Below, piece by piece: positions 1-9,700 of a DNA stretch of 64,000 nucleotides. Position 1 is the stretch's first letter. The number at the start of each line of letters is the position of its first letter. The translations under genes were made by a program, and so were the position numbers. The notes below the pieces were generated by a model. The model was not told the origin of the DNA. It did no database searches and saw only the letters and a list, made by a program, of their open reading frames with translations. Origin of the DNA: Anolis sagrei (Eukaryota > Chordata > Lepidosauria > Squamata > Anolidae); assembly GCF_037176765.1 (NCBI RefSeq), contig NC_090021.1, positions 61,819,453 through 61,883,452 of the forward strand. The letters are read 5' to 3'.

Positions 1-246
1 ACTAGACTTAATGTCAAGGTGAAACTTTTCCCTTTACCTAAAAAGTTTTTTGAATGTCACCTAGTGGCTGTTGTAACATTTACGCAAATCTGTTGTGCAG
101 TGTTTACAGTGGAGTTTGCAAAAGATGCTTCAGTTGTAACCCACAAAAAGGAAAATGTGTAGGTGGCATTCAGAAACCTTTTATTGTAGCCTGATATTAC
201 GCAACCCTAATATTGAACTAAGAGGACTCTTATTTGGGGTTGGGAC

Positions 247-540
247 CAGGCCCGTAGCCAGGATTTTGTTTCGGGGGGGGGGGGGGGCTGAATTTTTTTC
301 AGGGGGGGTTGGGGGGGGGCTGCGTCTGAGTGAAAGAGGGTCTAGCCTAGCAAACCTTTTGTATCATTACCCCAATACCCCCATGCATATGGGATATATT
401 GAGTATGGTGATCAGATCATGATATGAATAAACATGTTTAAATAATGCACCAGTAAGGCCTTTTCGCGAACCACCATGAGAATTTCGGGGGGGGGGGGGC
501 TGAAGCCCCTCAAGCCCCCCCCCCCCCGGCTACATGCCTG
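247..540. mobile_element. hAT-like non-autonomous DNA element with G-tract/C-tract ends
   Basis: Begins CAGGCCCGTAGCCAGGATTT and ends CGGCTACATGCCTG, imperfect terminal inverted repeats. Just inside each end lie long G tracts (from about 272) and a C tract (from about 514). The arrangement matches a widespread hAT-type repeat with CAGGCCCGTAGC ends. The 8-bp target duplication is not convincing. Confidence 0.55.
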
Positions 541-640
541 GGCGTGGCCAAGATCAATAGGTCAGCAAGCTGGAAGGCAGGACTCGCCCAGGGAGGGAAG
601 GAGGGGGCGGGCCCTAAGGGCTTAGGGACAACAGCACAGG

Positions 641-782
641 CCATCCAAGTCTGAACCTGGGCCGTCCCCCCTTAGCGCCAGCGGCAGTCTCCCATTCAAA
701 TCCGAGCCTGGGCCGGTCCTGCTTAGCGTCCATTCACATACTCCCATTCAAATCTGAACCTGGGATGGCCCCGCTTAGTGCC
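641..782. repeat. Three imperfect repeats of about 40 bp, spaced about 50 bp
   Basis: Units at 641-679, 691-731 and 743-782 share cattcaaatcygarcctggg and a GCTTAGYGYC end. Not recognised as a known repeat. It lies just upstream of a LINE coding remnant and could be part of that element. Confidence 0.5.
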
Positions 783-948
783 TGTGGGCTTACGGCCCTT
801 GTTCAGAACGGATAGGAGAGCGCTCAAGACCGATAAGCAGGGACGGCCACGCTTCGGACTTGTACAGACTTGCCCATGGGTCCCAGGCTGTGTTTCCGAG
901 AGCAAAAGCAATCCTAATTAACTGGACCCTCCGGCTCTTTTTCACATA

Positions 949-1650
949 TTGTTATTGCTCTTCATGGACGGGAATGAGACATGCCGCATTATCACAGGGT
1001 GTCTGCGCCCCACACCACTGGAGAAATTACACTGTTTAGCCAGTATTGCACCACCTGACATCTGCCAGGAAGTAGCAGCCAATAGTGAAAGGACCAAGGC
1101 AGAGACATCTCCAGCTCATCCCCTGTTTGGGTATCAGCCAGCATGTCAACCACTTAAATCAAGGCATAGTTTTCTTAAATCTACAGAGACACTCGCTGGA
1201 ACCCCTCAGCAAGCGAGAGTCCAAAAGTGGCAGGCCCAAACCCAGCACCTCAATTCATGGCTGATACCAGATGATAAAGACTCCCCCTGGGCACACAGAT
1301 GACTGGGCGACTTGGAAGGCACTGAACAGACTGCGCTCTGGCACCACAAGATGCAGAGCCAATCTTAAGAAATGGGGCTACAGGGTGGAATCCACGGCAT
1401 GCGAGTGCGGAGAAGAACAAACCACTGACAACCTGCTGCAATGCACCCTGAGCCCTGCCACATGCACAATGGAGGACCTTCTTGCGGCAACACCAGAGGC
1501 ACTCCAAGTGGCCAGATACTGGTCAAAGGACATTTAACCAACTACCAAGTTTGCAAAATCTGTGTTTTTTTTTAAATCTGTGTGTTTGTTTCGTTCTGTT
1601 GGAAATGTAATACAATGGTATGGTTACTGATGACACGATAAATAAATGGA
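949..1650 (+). mobile_element. Non-LTR retrotransposon, C-terminal part of ORF2 and 3' tail
   Basis: The first frame (949-1302) encodes TCRIITGCLRPTPLEKLHCL and HPLFGYQPACQPLKSRHSFL. A +1 shift near 1270 leads into a second frame (1271-1537) with GHTDDWATWKALNRLRSGTT, a Cys cluster (CECGEEQTTDNLLQC) and VARYWSKDI. A 3' UTR ending GACACGATAAATAAATG follows. This is the post-reverse-transcriptase C-terminus of a LINE, 5' truncated and frameshifted. I cannot fix the clade; a jockey/CR1-like group is likely. Confidence 0.7.
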
Positions 1651-1705
1651 CGGGAAGCTCCTGTCCAGATCGATTCCCAAAATATTATTTCTGTATTTCG
1701 TTGTT

Positions 1706-1925
1706 TATTTACTGTATATACTCGAGTATCAGCCAACCCGAATCTAAGCCTAGGCTCCTAATTTTTCACAAAAATCTGGGAATACTTCTTGACTCGAGTG
1801 TAAGCCAATGGTGGGAAACGCAGCAGCTACTGGTCAATTTGAAAAAGGAAAACAGATACATTCTTATTAAAATTACATTAATAGAGGGGTCGATAGGTTA
1901 AATTAATATTCATGTGAATAATATT
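1706..1925. repeat. Interspersed repeat of the TATACTCGAGTAT type
   Basis: Contains tatatactcgagtatcagcc and a second degenerate cttgactcgagtgtaagcc about 70 bp on. I recognise it as a common squamate interspersed repeat but cannot name it; a DNA-transposon derivative is likely. Confidence 0.4.
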
Positions 1926-1961
1926 AGTAATGATTATATTAACAACAACAACAACAACAAC

Positions 1962-2076
1962 AATGAGAGTTGGAAGGGAGTTCTAAAGGCTCTCTAGTTC
2001 AACGCTCTTCATTCTGCCTTCATGCAGGGAAAGCAAAGTGAAGGGCCGCCTGACATATGGCCAACCAGCCTTAAAT

Positions 2077-2122
<46 letters not shown>

Positions 2123-2144
2123 GAAGAAGAAGAAGAAGAAGAAG

Positions 2145-2175
<31 letters not shown>

Positions 2176-2370
2176 TTTGGAAGGGAGCTGTAAAGGCTCT
2201 GTAGTCCAACTGTCTTCCTTCTGCCTTCATGCAGGGAAAGCACAGTCAAAGCACCTCCGAAAGATGGCCATTCAGCCTTGTTATTAATATTATTATTAAT
2301 AACGATAGATTTGGAAGGGAGTTCATTTAGTCCAACCCCCTGCTCTCTTCATTCAGCACAAGCCAGTTCA
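1962..2370. repeat. Three partial CR1 3'-end copies (minus orientation) around a compound triplet microsatellite
   Basis: Segments at about 1966-2072, 2175-2280 and 2308-2362 each carry ttggaagggagyt followed by a version of the CR1-type tail (tagtccaac ... gcagggaaagca). The first two are separated by (AAT)n, (AAG)n and (CAG)n. Confidence 0.6.
2079..2175 (+). repeat. Compound microsatellite (AAT)n(AAG)n(CAG)n
   Basis: About 14 AAT units to 2120, 9 AAG units to about 2147, then 9 CAG units to 2175, uninterrupted. Each block differs from the last by a single base in the triplet. Confidence 0.97.
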
Positions 2371-3289
2371 AAGTACAGCACCTCCTGGTCCCGGAAGCCA
2401 GGCAGGCAGGCCGTTGCAAGAAGAGGTCAGCGCAGGCCTCCGTAGCATACCACAATATTCACAGGATGTGTCACTATATTGTACTCTTCCACTATACCAG
2501 AACGTTATTAGTAATTTGACATGAAATATAGAATATGTAACCAATACTCTGATTCTTAAATATTTTTCAGAATTCTTCCTTAATTCAAGGGCCATATTGC
2601 TGGCAATCTTTTTTAATAAATCAAAAGTACAGCACAACTGCAAGTCTTTGATTCAGGAAATGTTTCTTGACCATATTTGAGGTGGATATCTATCCTCATG
2701 TTTAGACAATCTTCCCATTTTGGGAAAAATCCAGAAGATGGTCCTTCTGGGGTCATTCTTTCTCAGCCTTGGTTCACCTCCTCCCTAGAAAAACCATCCA
2801 AAAGATGGTTTTTCCACACCGGAGAACGGTGCTTTCCATCCATATTTCCAATCCAGTTCTTCTTCCTAAAGGACAGGCAGCTCCTGTGAAGATCAGCTCC
2901 CAAGGCACCGTGATTTTGGAACACGATTCCCAGCGTGACATGAATGGAAGCACCTTTGTACAAGGCGACGGAGAAAGGAACCTTGTGAATATTGCAAGCA
3001 CATGATGAATTGAGAAGGTGGTCAAAATGGAAATCATCAGAAATATTGGTGGTCTCAGAGAAAGCAGAGGGAACTACGAGCGGCATGGATGTTTAATTAA
3101 TTGGAAAAAGAACACAATTCAATAAAATTCAAAATAAAACCAAAATTGGTTTGACATGGGTCATATTCCTATTGGTAATCTAAAAAACATGCTTTCAAGC
3201 CATTATGCGCCATCATAAAAAAGAAACAACAGACAAAAGTAGAAGGAATCATCATTATTTTTATTATCCAATAAAAACCAAAAATTCTG

Positions 3290-3392
3290 AGGGGACCGTC
3301 CAGTGACCGCGTCGTCCTGAGCCGGATTCGAACTCCTACCATTGAGGGCTCAATCCAGACGCTCAGCGCATGTCGCCACCTAGGCACGCCTC
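3290..3392 (-). repeat. tRNA-like SINE head or tRNA pseudogene
   Basis: On the minus strand a B-box-like AGTTCGAATCC lies in GGTAGGAGTTCGAATCCGGC, with a candidate A box upstream (CTAGGTGGCGACATG). It differs from the Sauria-type SINE heads elsewhere in the window and no clear tail was seen. Confidence 0.4.
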
Positions 3393-3564
3393 GAGATTCC
3401 GCCTGGAAAACAGCCTCAAGAAGCCGACAGTTAGAATGTGAAAGAGGGAGGGGGGAACTCCTAGTGATGTCATCACGCCACTCACTCACCTGGGATAGAA
3501 GGCGGGACTAGCTGCAGGAATGGGCGTGGGCCGGACGTACAATTTAAGAAACAATGTCCTACAC

Positions 3565-3686
3565 TCAATTCTTGTGGGTTTTTTCGGGCTATATGGCCAT
3601 GTTCTAGAGGCATCTAGAACATGGCCATATAGCCCGAAAAAAACCACAAGAACTGAGTGATTCCAGCCATGAAAGCCTTCGACAAT
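3565..3686. mobile_element. Short inverted Penelope-like copy with perfect 14-bp target duplication
   Basis: Two near-perfect arms (about 3569-3608 and 3613-3652) pair around a 4-nt loop, then the unit ends GCCATGAAAGCCTTCGACAAT. Direct repeats ACAATGTCCTACAC flank it at 3551-3564 and 3687-3700. Same repeat family as 6241-6437, 7091-7324, 11770-11990, 21901-22215 and 55962-56150. Penelope-like assignment is by recall of the terminal sequence and by the variable long duplications. Confidence 0.6.
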
Positions 3687-4654
3687 ACAATGTCCTACAC
3701 TATTGCCGCAATTGTGAATACATCGGGCTCATTTATACACATTTTTAGAACTCTGAGGTTGCACGCTTGTGGCTGTGATTATGAATTCAGGACTTTAATG
3801 TTATACAGACTTTTGTTCTCAAATGCAATAATTTTCAATAATAGCGTATTCCCTTAATTTCTCAAGATTTGTCATTGTTGCTGTTACTGACTATCAGGAA
3901 GAGATTTTTTTGACAAATACATCTTGCTTATTTTAAAATGACTTAGTGCAATTAGCATAAAACAACTTTTTAAAAACGACCACCCTTTAAATAGTTAATT
4001 ACGTGGAGTTTTTCAGTTCAATGTTTCTTGATAATGAATTTTTCTTGACTATGGCTTGTGAAATGCACTGTGCAAATTATTCTTGTATTATAATATAAAT
4101 CATAATATGGTATTTATATGAATTGAAGGGATTTATGACAAATATAATAAAAAGTAAGACCCCCCCCCCCCAATCTTATTATACAATTAGATTAAATAGA
4201 GTCTATAGGAAAGGCTAAATCTTGATAAGCAGACAGGAAATTAGAAAAGGGGATAGTGAAAGAAGTCAAAGAAACCTCCTTTTCTGTACGTTCCCCTTTG
4301 ATAGAAATAGTTTTATTTGGAATAAATTGATCCTACGCTGTTTTTATTAAGATAAAAGTCTTTGCTTCTCAGTCTGAGCTCAAGAAGTGCACCAGGTAAT
4401 TTGCAATAGATCTACTTATTTGTTTCTATTTAACACCCAGTGGAGGGCCCAGAGCAGCAATCTGCTAAATTACTGTGTTATCAGAGCCTGGGTGCAAACA
4501 ATTTTCCCCTCACAAGTACTGGATCTGACTGCTGTCTATCTGTTTAAGAAGGGGATTTTCATGGCCCATGAAATAGCCAGAAGGTTAAGTAATTCTATAT
4601 TTTAATGGCCCTTCTTATTCCCCATGCCATTAGCAGACAGTTGTCCTTCTAGAG

Positions 4655-5387
4655 CAGGCATAGGCAAACTTTATATTTCTAGGTGCAAAGATTACTGCAG
4701 ATGCAGACTGCAGCCAGGAAATCAGAAGACATTTACTTCTTGGGAGGAGGGCAATGACCAATCTCGATAAGATAGTGAAGAGTAGAGACATCACACTGGC
4801 ACCAAAGATCTGCATAGTTAAAGCAATGGTATTCCCCATAGTAACCTAGTGATGTGAGAGCTGGACCATAAGGAAGGCTGAGCGAAGGAAGATAGATGTT
4901 TTTGAACTGTGGGATTGGAGGAACATTCTGAGAGTGCCTTGGACTGCAAGAAGATTCAAGTCTATACTTCAGGAAATAAAGCCTGATTGTTCATTGCAGG
5001 GAAGGATAGTAGAGGCAAAGATTAAGTACTTTGGCCACATCATGAGAAGACAGGAAAGCTTAGAGAAGACAATGATGCTGAGGAAAATGGAAGGAAAAAG
5101 GAAGAGGGGCGACCAAGGGCAAGATGGATGGATGTCATCCTTGAAGTGACTGACTTGATTCTGTGGGTGGTGACGGCCAACAGGGAGCTCTGGCGTGGGC
5201 TGGTCCATGAGGTCACGAAGAGTCGGAAGCGACTGAACGAATAAACAACAGCAGGCAAACTTAGGCCCTCCTGTTGTTTTGGACTTCAACTCCCACAATT
5301 CTAACAGCCTACCAGGCTACCAGCTATTAGGAATTGTTGGAGTTGAAGTATAAAACACCTGGAGGGCCAAAGTTTGCCTATGCCTGT
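4655..5387. mobile_element. hAT-type MITE split by a BovB insertion
   Basis: Left end CAGGCATAGGCAAACTT at 4655; right end GCCAAAGTTTGCCTATGCCTG finishing at about 5387. Flanks TTCTAGAG and TACTAGAG look like an 8-bp target duplication with two differences. The same MITE, undisturbed, is at 46024-46132. A BovB fragment interrupts the left end, duplicating GGCAAACTT. Confidence 0.75.
4673..5252 (+). mobile_element. RTE-BovB LINE 3' fragment, 5' truncated
   Basis: Encodes remnants typical of the BovB ORF2 C-terminus: GRRAMTNLDKIVKSRDI, SILQEIKPDCSLQGRI, KIKYFGHIMRRQESLEK and a Lys/Arg-rich GKRKRG stretch, then the 3' end gcgactgaacgaataaacaa. Frames are broken. It sits inside a hAT MITE with a 9-10 bp target duplication. 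Confidence 0.85.
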
Positions 5388-6240
5388 ACTAGAGTCAAGC
5401 TGAAATTGTAAAGCAGGGTGAATACAGACAACAGCCCGTCAAGCTGTTTTCTTCGTTGCAGAGCATCCCTACCATTACATGGCAGGCACTATATGCTCCA
5501 GAGACACCTCTTTCCTCTTTTGTTGTTGGACAGAGCAGATTGCATGCCATGTAGCCAGGTTTCTGAACTCAAGAGAGCTGCTTTCCTCACCTCTGGTGGA
5601 GAATGCTATCCTGTTTGCAACATTAAAATAAAGGTCAAGTACACCTATTTTCTATACTGAAAGGGAACTGACACCGTCCCAGCCTTAGCCACAGAAGGCA
5701 AAATGACTTGAGTCAATCCTACTTAGGCCATTTGGAAAATCAGTTAATACTGTTAAATTGTCAAGTAAAGTGCCACCCTTGGTCTTTGTGATGATAAGAG
5801 AAACTACAAGTAATAGTAAACTCTATTGAAATAAAGGGCTTCTGTCCAAGAATACAGTCGCATAGGAAAACCTTGAAAAGGCCTTGAGAGGGTGTATTTT
5901 GTTGAATGTGGATAAACGAAACTGCAGATACAAGTAGCAAGAACAACACATCATTCCCCTGATCTGATGCCAAAGTGTGGTAGAATGTTTTCATTACATA
6001 TGACACTGCCAGCTTTTTGAGCTCTCTTTATCAAGCAGTTATACAGGAATTGACATGTTATGTCATAATAAAAAATAATGTGTACACAACTTATTCTACT
6101 GTAGATTCAGTGGGCTAAGTCAAGCATACTTTGAAGTTCTTTGTGTGGTGCCATTGTTGACCAGAGGTGGTGGCATAAACAGCTCTATTCCTACAACACC
6201 CACTGAATGGAACATGGTGATTTTAAGTTTTCTTAATTCT
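5388..6240. other. AGT downstream flank, nothing recognised
   Basis: No gene, RNA or clear repeat seen between the MITE and the Penelope-like copy. It is probably 3' flank of AGT; no exon of COG2, the expected left neighbour, was recognised. Confidence 0.4.
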
Positions 6241-6437
6241 CAAAGATTTTCATGGCCAAAATCACTGGGTTATTGTGAGTTTTCGGGCCATATGGCTATG
6301 TTCCAGAAACATTCTCTCCTGATGTTTTGCCTGCATCTCAGAACCTCTGAGGATACCTGCCACAGATGCAGGCAAAACGTTAGGGGAGAATGCTTCTGGA
6401 ACATGGCCATACAGCCCAAAAAACTTACAACAACCCA
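6241..6437. mobile_element. Inverted Penelope-like pair downstream of AGT
   Basis: Left arm runs tttcatggccaaaatcactg ... catctcagaacctc; right arm runs ctctgaggatacctg ... acaacaaccc, an imperfect inverted repeat. Flanks tttcttaattct and tttcttgattct suggest an approximately 12-14 bp target duplication. Confidence 0.6.
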
Positions 6438-6593
6438 GTTTCTTGATTCTTCTCATCACTTTCAAATTTGAAAGCCATATCTATTTGCATTTCACAATAT
6501 ATAATAACAACTTGAGACCATAAAAACTTGCTAAGTCAAGGGCAGGGAAGAGGAAATCTAGGAATGCCTCTTTCTTTTCTTTTTTGTGATCTT

Positions 6594-6785
6594 TTATGTC
6601 CCTCTCAGAGGATTCATTACTCTGCCAAAATAAAGCAATACATCTGACTCCTTTTCATACACTGCCAAGAGGAATGGCTTGTCCAGGGTCATTTTGAGGG
6701 TCTCTGTGGCTTCATTTTCTTCAGGGGGAGCTTCGGCTTCATCAGCTCCACTGGGACTCAGCTCAAAATGTTGCTGATTTGTTAC
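6594..6785 (-). CDS. AGT: AGT last coding exon (reactive-loop region and C-terminus)
   Basis: Acceptor ttgcag, 192 nt including the TAA stop at 6596-6594. It encodes an acidic, proline-rich stretch (DEAEAPPEENEATETL) where inhibitory serpins have their loop, then MTLDKPFLLAVYEKES and the terminal FGRVMNPLRGT, matching human VTLNRPFLFAVYDQSA and FLGRVANPLSTA. No convincing AATAAA was seen just downstream on this strand. Confidence 0.95.
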   Translation of the reverse strand, partial: VTNQQHFELSPSGADEAEAPPEENEATETLKMTLDKPFLLAVYEKESDVLLYFGRVMNPLRGT

Positions 6786-9700
6786 CTGCAAGCAAAGATG
6801 CATACAGTCACCCATAGTTTCGAGGCTGGCAAGAAGTCATGATATAGCAACAATGAAGGGAAAATTCAAGTAGATGAAAAAGATACAGTGATGCTAAATA
6901 ATATTACTATGAAGTTGGATCCCGCTCTGAGCATTTTGGGAGAAGAGCATAAGCTAAATGGACTAAATTTGTTGCGAACTGTGTAATGGAGAGATTGCAG
7001 GGAGGGAACATGGATGGGAGTGGCTGTGAATTTGACCAGAATGACTGATGGGAAATGAAAACCACAGTCTTTTGTTGCTATTTTTTTTTTGTATTGTTGA
7101 AGGCTTTCATGGCCGGAATCACTGGGTTGCTGTAAGTTTTTCAGACAGTATGGCCATGTTCCAGAAGCATTCTCTTCTGACATTTCGACTGCATCTATGG
7201 CAGGCATCCTCAGAGGTTGTGAGGTCTCACAACCTCTGAGGATGCCTGCCATAGATGCAGGTGAAACATCAGGAGAGAATGCTTCTGAAACCTGGCAATA
7301 CTGCCTGAAAAACTTACAGCAACCTTGCTATTTTTTCTTTTTTGAAACTGCTTTTTTCATTAATGTTGTTATTTCCATAATGTTATGATTCATCTAACCC
7401 CTACATATTTCCTTGTAAGGTTTGTTCACGCATTCCCCATCTTGCTGATGCATCCTTCAACTGCTCATCTCTCACACTGCAGACATTATAGTTTGCAACA
7501 TTTAACTTGGTCTCCTTATTCTAGCTTACATAGAATCATAGAGCTGGAAGAGACCTCGTGGGCCATCCAGTCCAACCCCCTGCCAAAAAGCAGGCAAATC
7601 ACATTCAAAGCACCCCTGACAGATGGCCATCCAGCCTCTGTTTAAAATCCTCCAAAGAAGCCCCCGCTACACTCCAGGGCAGAGAGTTCCACTGCTGAAC
7701 AGCTCTCACAGTTAGGAAGTTCTTCCTCATGTTCAGGTGGAATCTCCTTTCTTGTAGTTTGAAGTCCTTGCTCCTGCTCCATAGAGACTGCTCCCTTTTC
7801 CCTATGATTTCCCCTCATATATTTATACATGGCCATCATGTCTCCTCTCAGCCTTCTCTTCTTCAGGCTAAACATGCCCAGCTCTTTAAGAAGCTTCTCA
7901 TAGGGCTTGTTCTCCAGACTCTTGATGATTTTAGTCACCCTCCTCTGGATACATTCCAGCTTGGCAATTATCTCTCTTAAATTGCAGTGCCCAGGAAGAA
8001 AGAATGTGTGCACAGCTAGGAAAGAGAAAGATTAAGAAATAGTGTGCTACTGTGTACAAATTGTACCTTGCCAATTGTCATATCAGTGTTGCTTAGTAGT
8101 CTGAAAGTGGCATTCTTTCCAAGCAGATCACCCATATTCTGCTTCACAAGAAGTTCCTGAAGATTATAAATAGTTTTCAAGGATATCTGTGGCAAAGTCA
8201 GCTGGATTTGTCTGAAGAAGATGCAAGAAGAAAGAAATCATTAGGAATGATTGCTTGTAAATAAACTACATCACGTTGATTCCAGGAGCGCTTCCATATC
8301 ATGAAGTTTTTAATCATGGAGTTGCCCAGCCCTTTCTCATTCACACAGTGTTGTAAATGTTTCCTTATCCTCCATTAGCAACACACTGTTTTCACACGTT
8401 TTTTATGTGCCACAAAAAATCTGCAAAGGAAGAGGAAATGGAATAGCTTCGTATATCTTTTGATTTAGTAATGCTGAGAGTCCTAGGTCTAGGAGAACTT
8501 TGGGTTTCCTTGGAGTTTTGGATGAAACACCTGAAAGGTGAAGATTGGCAAAAAAAAAGGTAAAAGGTAAAGGATTTTCCCTGCTCAACTCTGGGGGTTG
8601 GTGCTCATCCCCATTTCTAAGCTGAAGAGCTGGCATTGTCTGTAGACACCTCCAAGGTCATGTGGCCAGCATGACTACATGGAGCCTCGTTATCTTCCCG
8701 CTGGAGTGGTACCTATTTATCTACTCACATTTGCATATTTTCGAATTACTAGGTTAGCATAAGCTGAGACTGACAGCGGGTGCTTACGCTGTTTACAGAT
8801 TCGAATCTGTGACCTTTCGGTCAACAAGTTCAGCAGCTCAACGGTTTAACCCACTGTGCCACCGGGGACAAGAAAACAGGTGCTCATCTACTCTTTAGGA
8901 AGCATCTACTGAGGATGCAGCCATTCCTCTTGGTTGCCCGAAGAAAAATATGTAGCAGTTATCTTGGTGGCAAATAGCTTTTCTATGTGCTTTGGGTATT
9001 TTTTTATCCAGTGTTGTTCAACTTGTAGTCATACCTGTGTGTCTTTCAAAATGTTATTACAGCCTCCACCTCAGGTGCTCCCCTTTTCCCTTTTGCCCCA
9101 ATCCGCTCCATCTTATTGTCATTTTTCATGACTACTCTTTTAATATAGAAAGGCAGGAAAGCACAGTTCCACGCATGACATAGTCTAGAAGTAGTAATCT
9201 GATTGTTGTTGATTTTCATTGATGGAGAGTAGCATCAATTAAATACCATGAGGTGTATTTTTATATTGTATTTCATTTCTATTCTGTCTTTTTCCCAATT
9301 CAGAACTCACAGCTGCTAACAAGCAATTAAAATATATAGTTACAAGTTTACAGGATACAAAATTCAAAAACTGAACAATAAAAAATTACAACATAAATAG
9401 TTAAGCAAGCACACATACACCAGCAAAATGAGTAGCAAGATCAAGCACATGATTTTTGTGGGATGGACTTTTAAAGTTATTCTTAGTGAAATGTAACATC
9501 TCCCTTCTACTTAAGATAACTATTCAAAACATACCGCCTAAGGACAGTACTACCTGGCAAATGCTCCCTTTAGTCAAATTAGACATTAAAAGAAATGAAT
9601 ATTCCCAAGCATTAACACATTATCCTACCACAATGAGATTTCCTCAAGATACATGCCTCAACAATCAACCTTGCACAATAACCCTGTGTCAATTCTCTAT

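Noticed and set aside
1983-2249. Poly-Leu/poly-Ile, poly-Cys/Phe and poly-Asn/Lys/Gln frames
   Set aside because: These are translations of the triplet microsatellite in different frames.
2022-2280. CRISPR-like array impression from repeated CR1 tails and triplets
   Set aside because: Vertebrate nuclear DNA; the repeats are LINE ends and microsatellite, with no spacer structure.
7200-7290. Hammerhead-ribozyme-like core (CTGAGGA ... GCAGGTGAAAC) in the Penelope-like repeat
   Set aside because: The CTGANGA and GAAAC boxes and a stem between them are visible in several copies, but I could not find a matching third stem and cleavage triplet, and some copies lack the GAAA box. Not enough to call a ribozyme.
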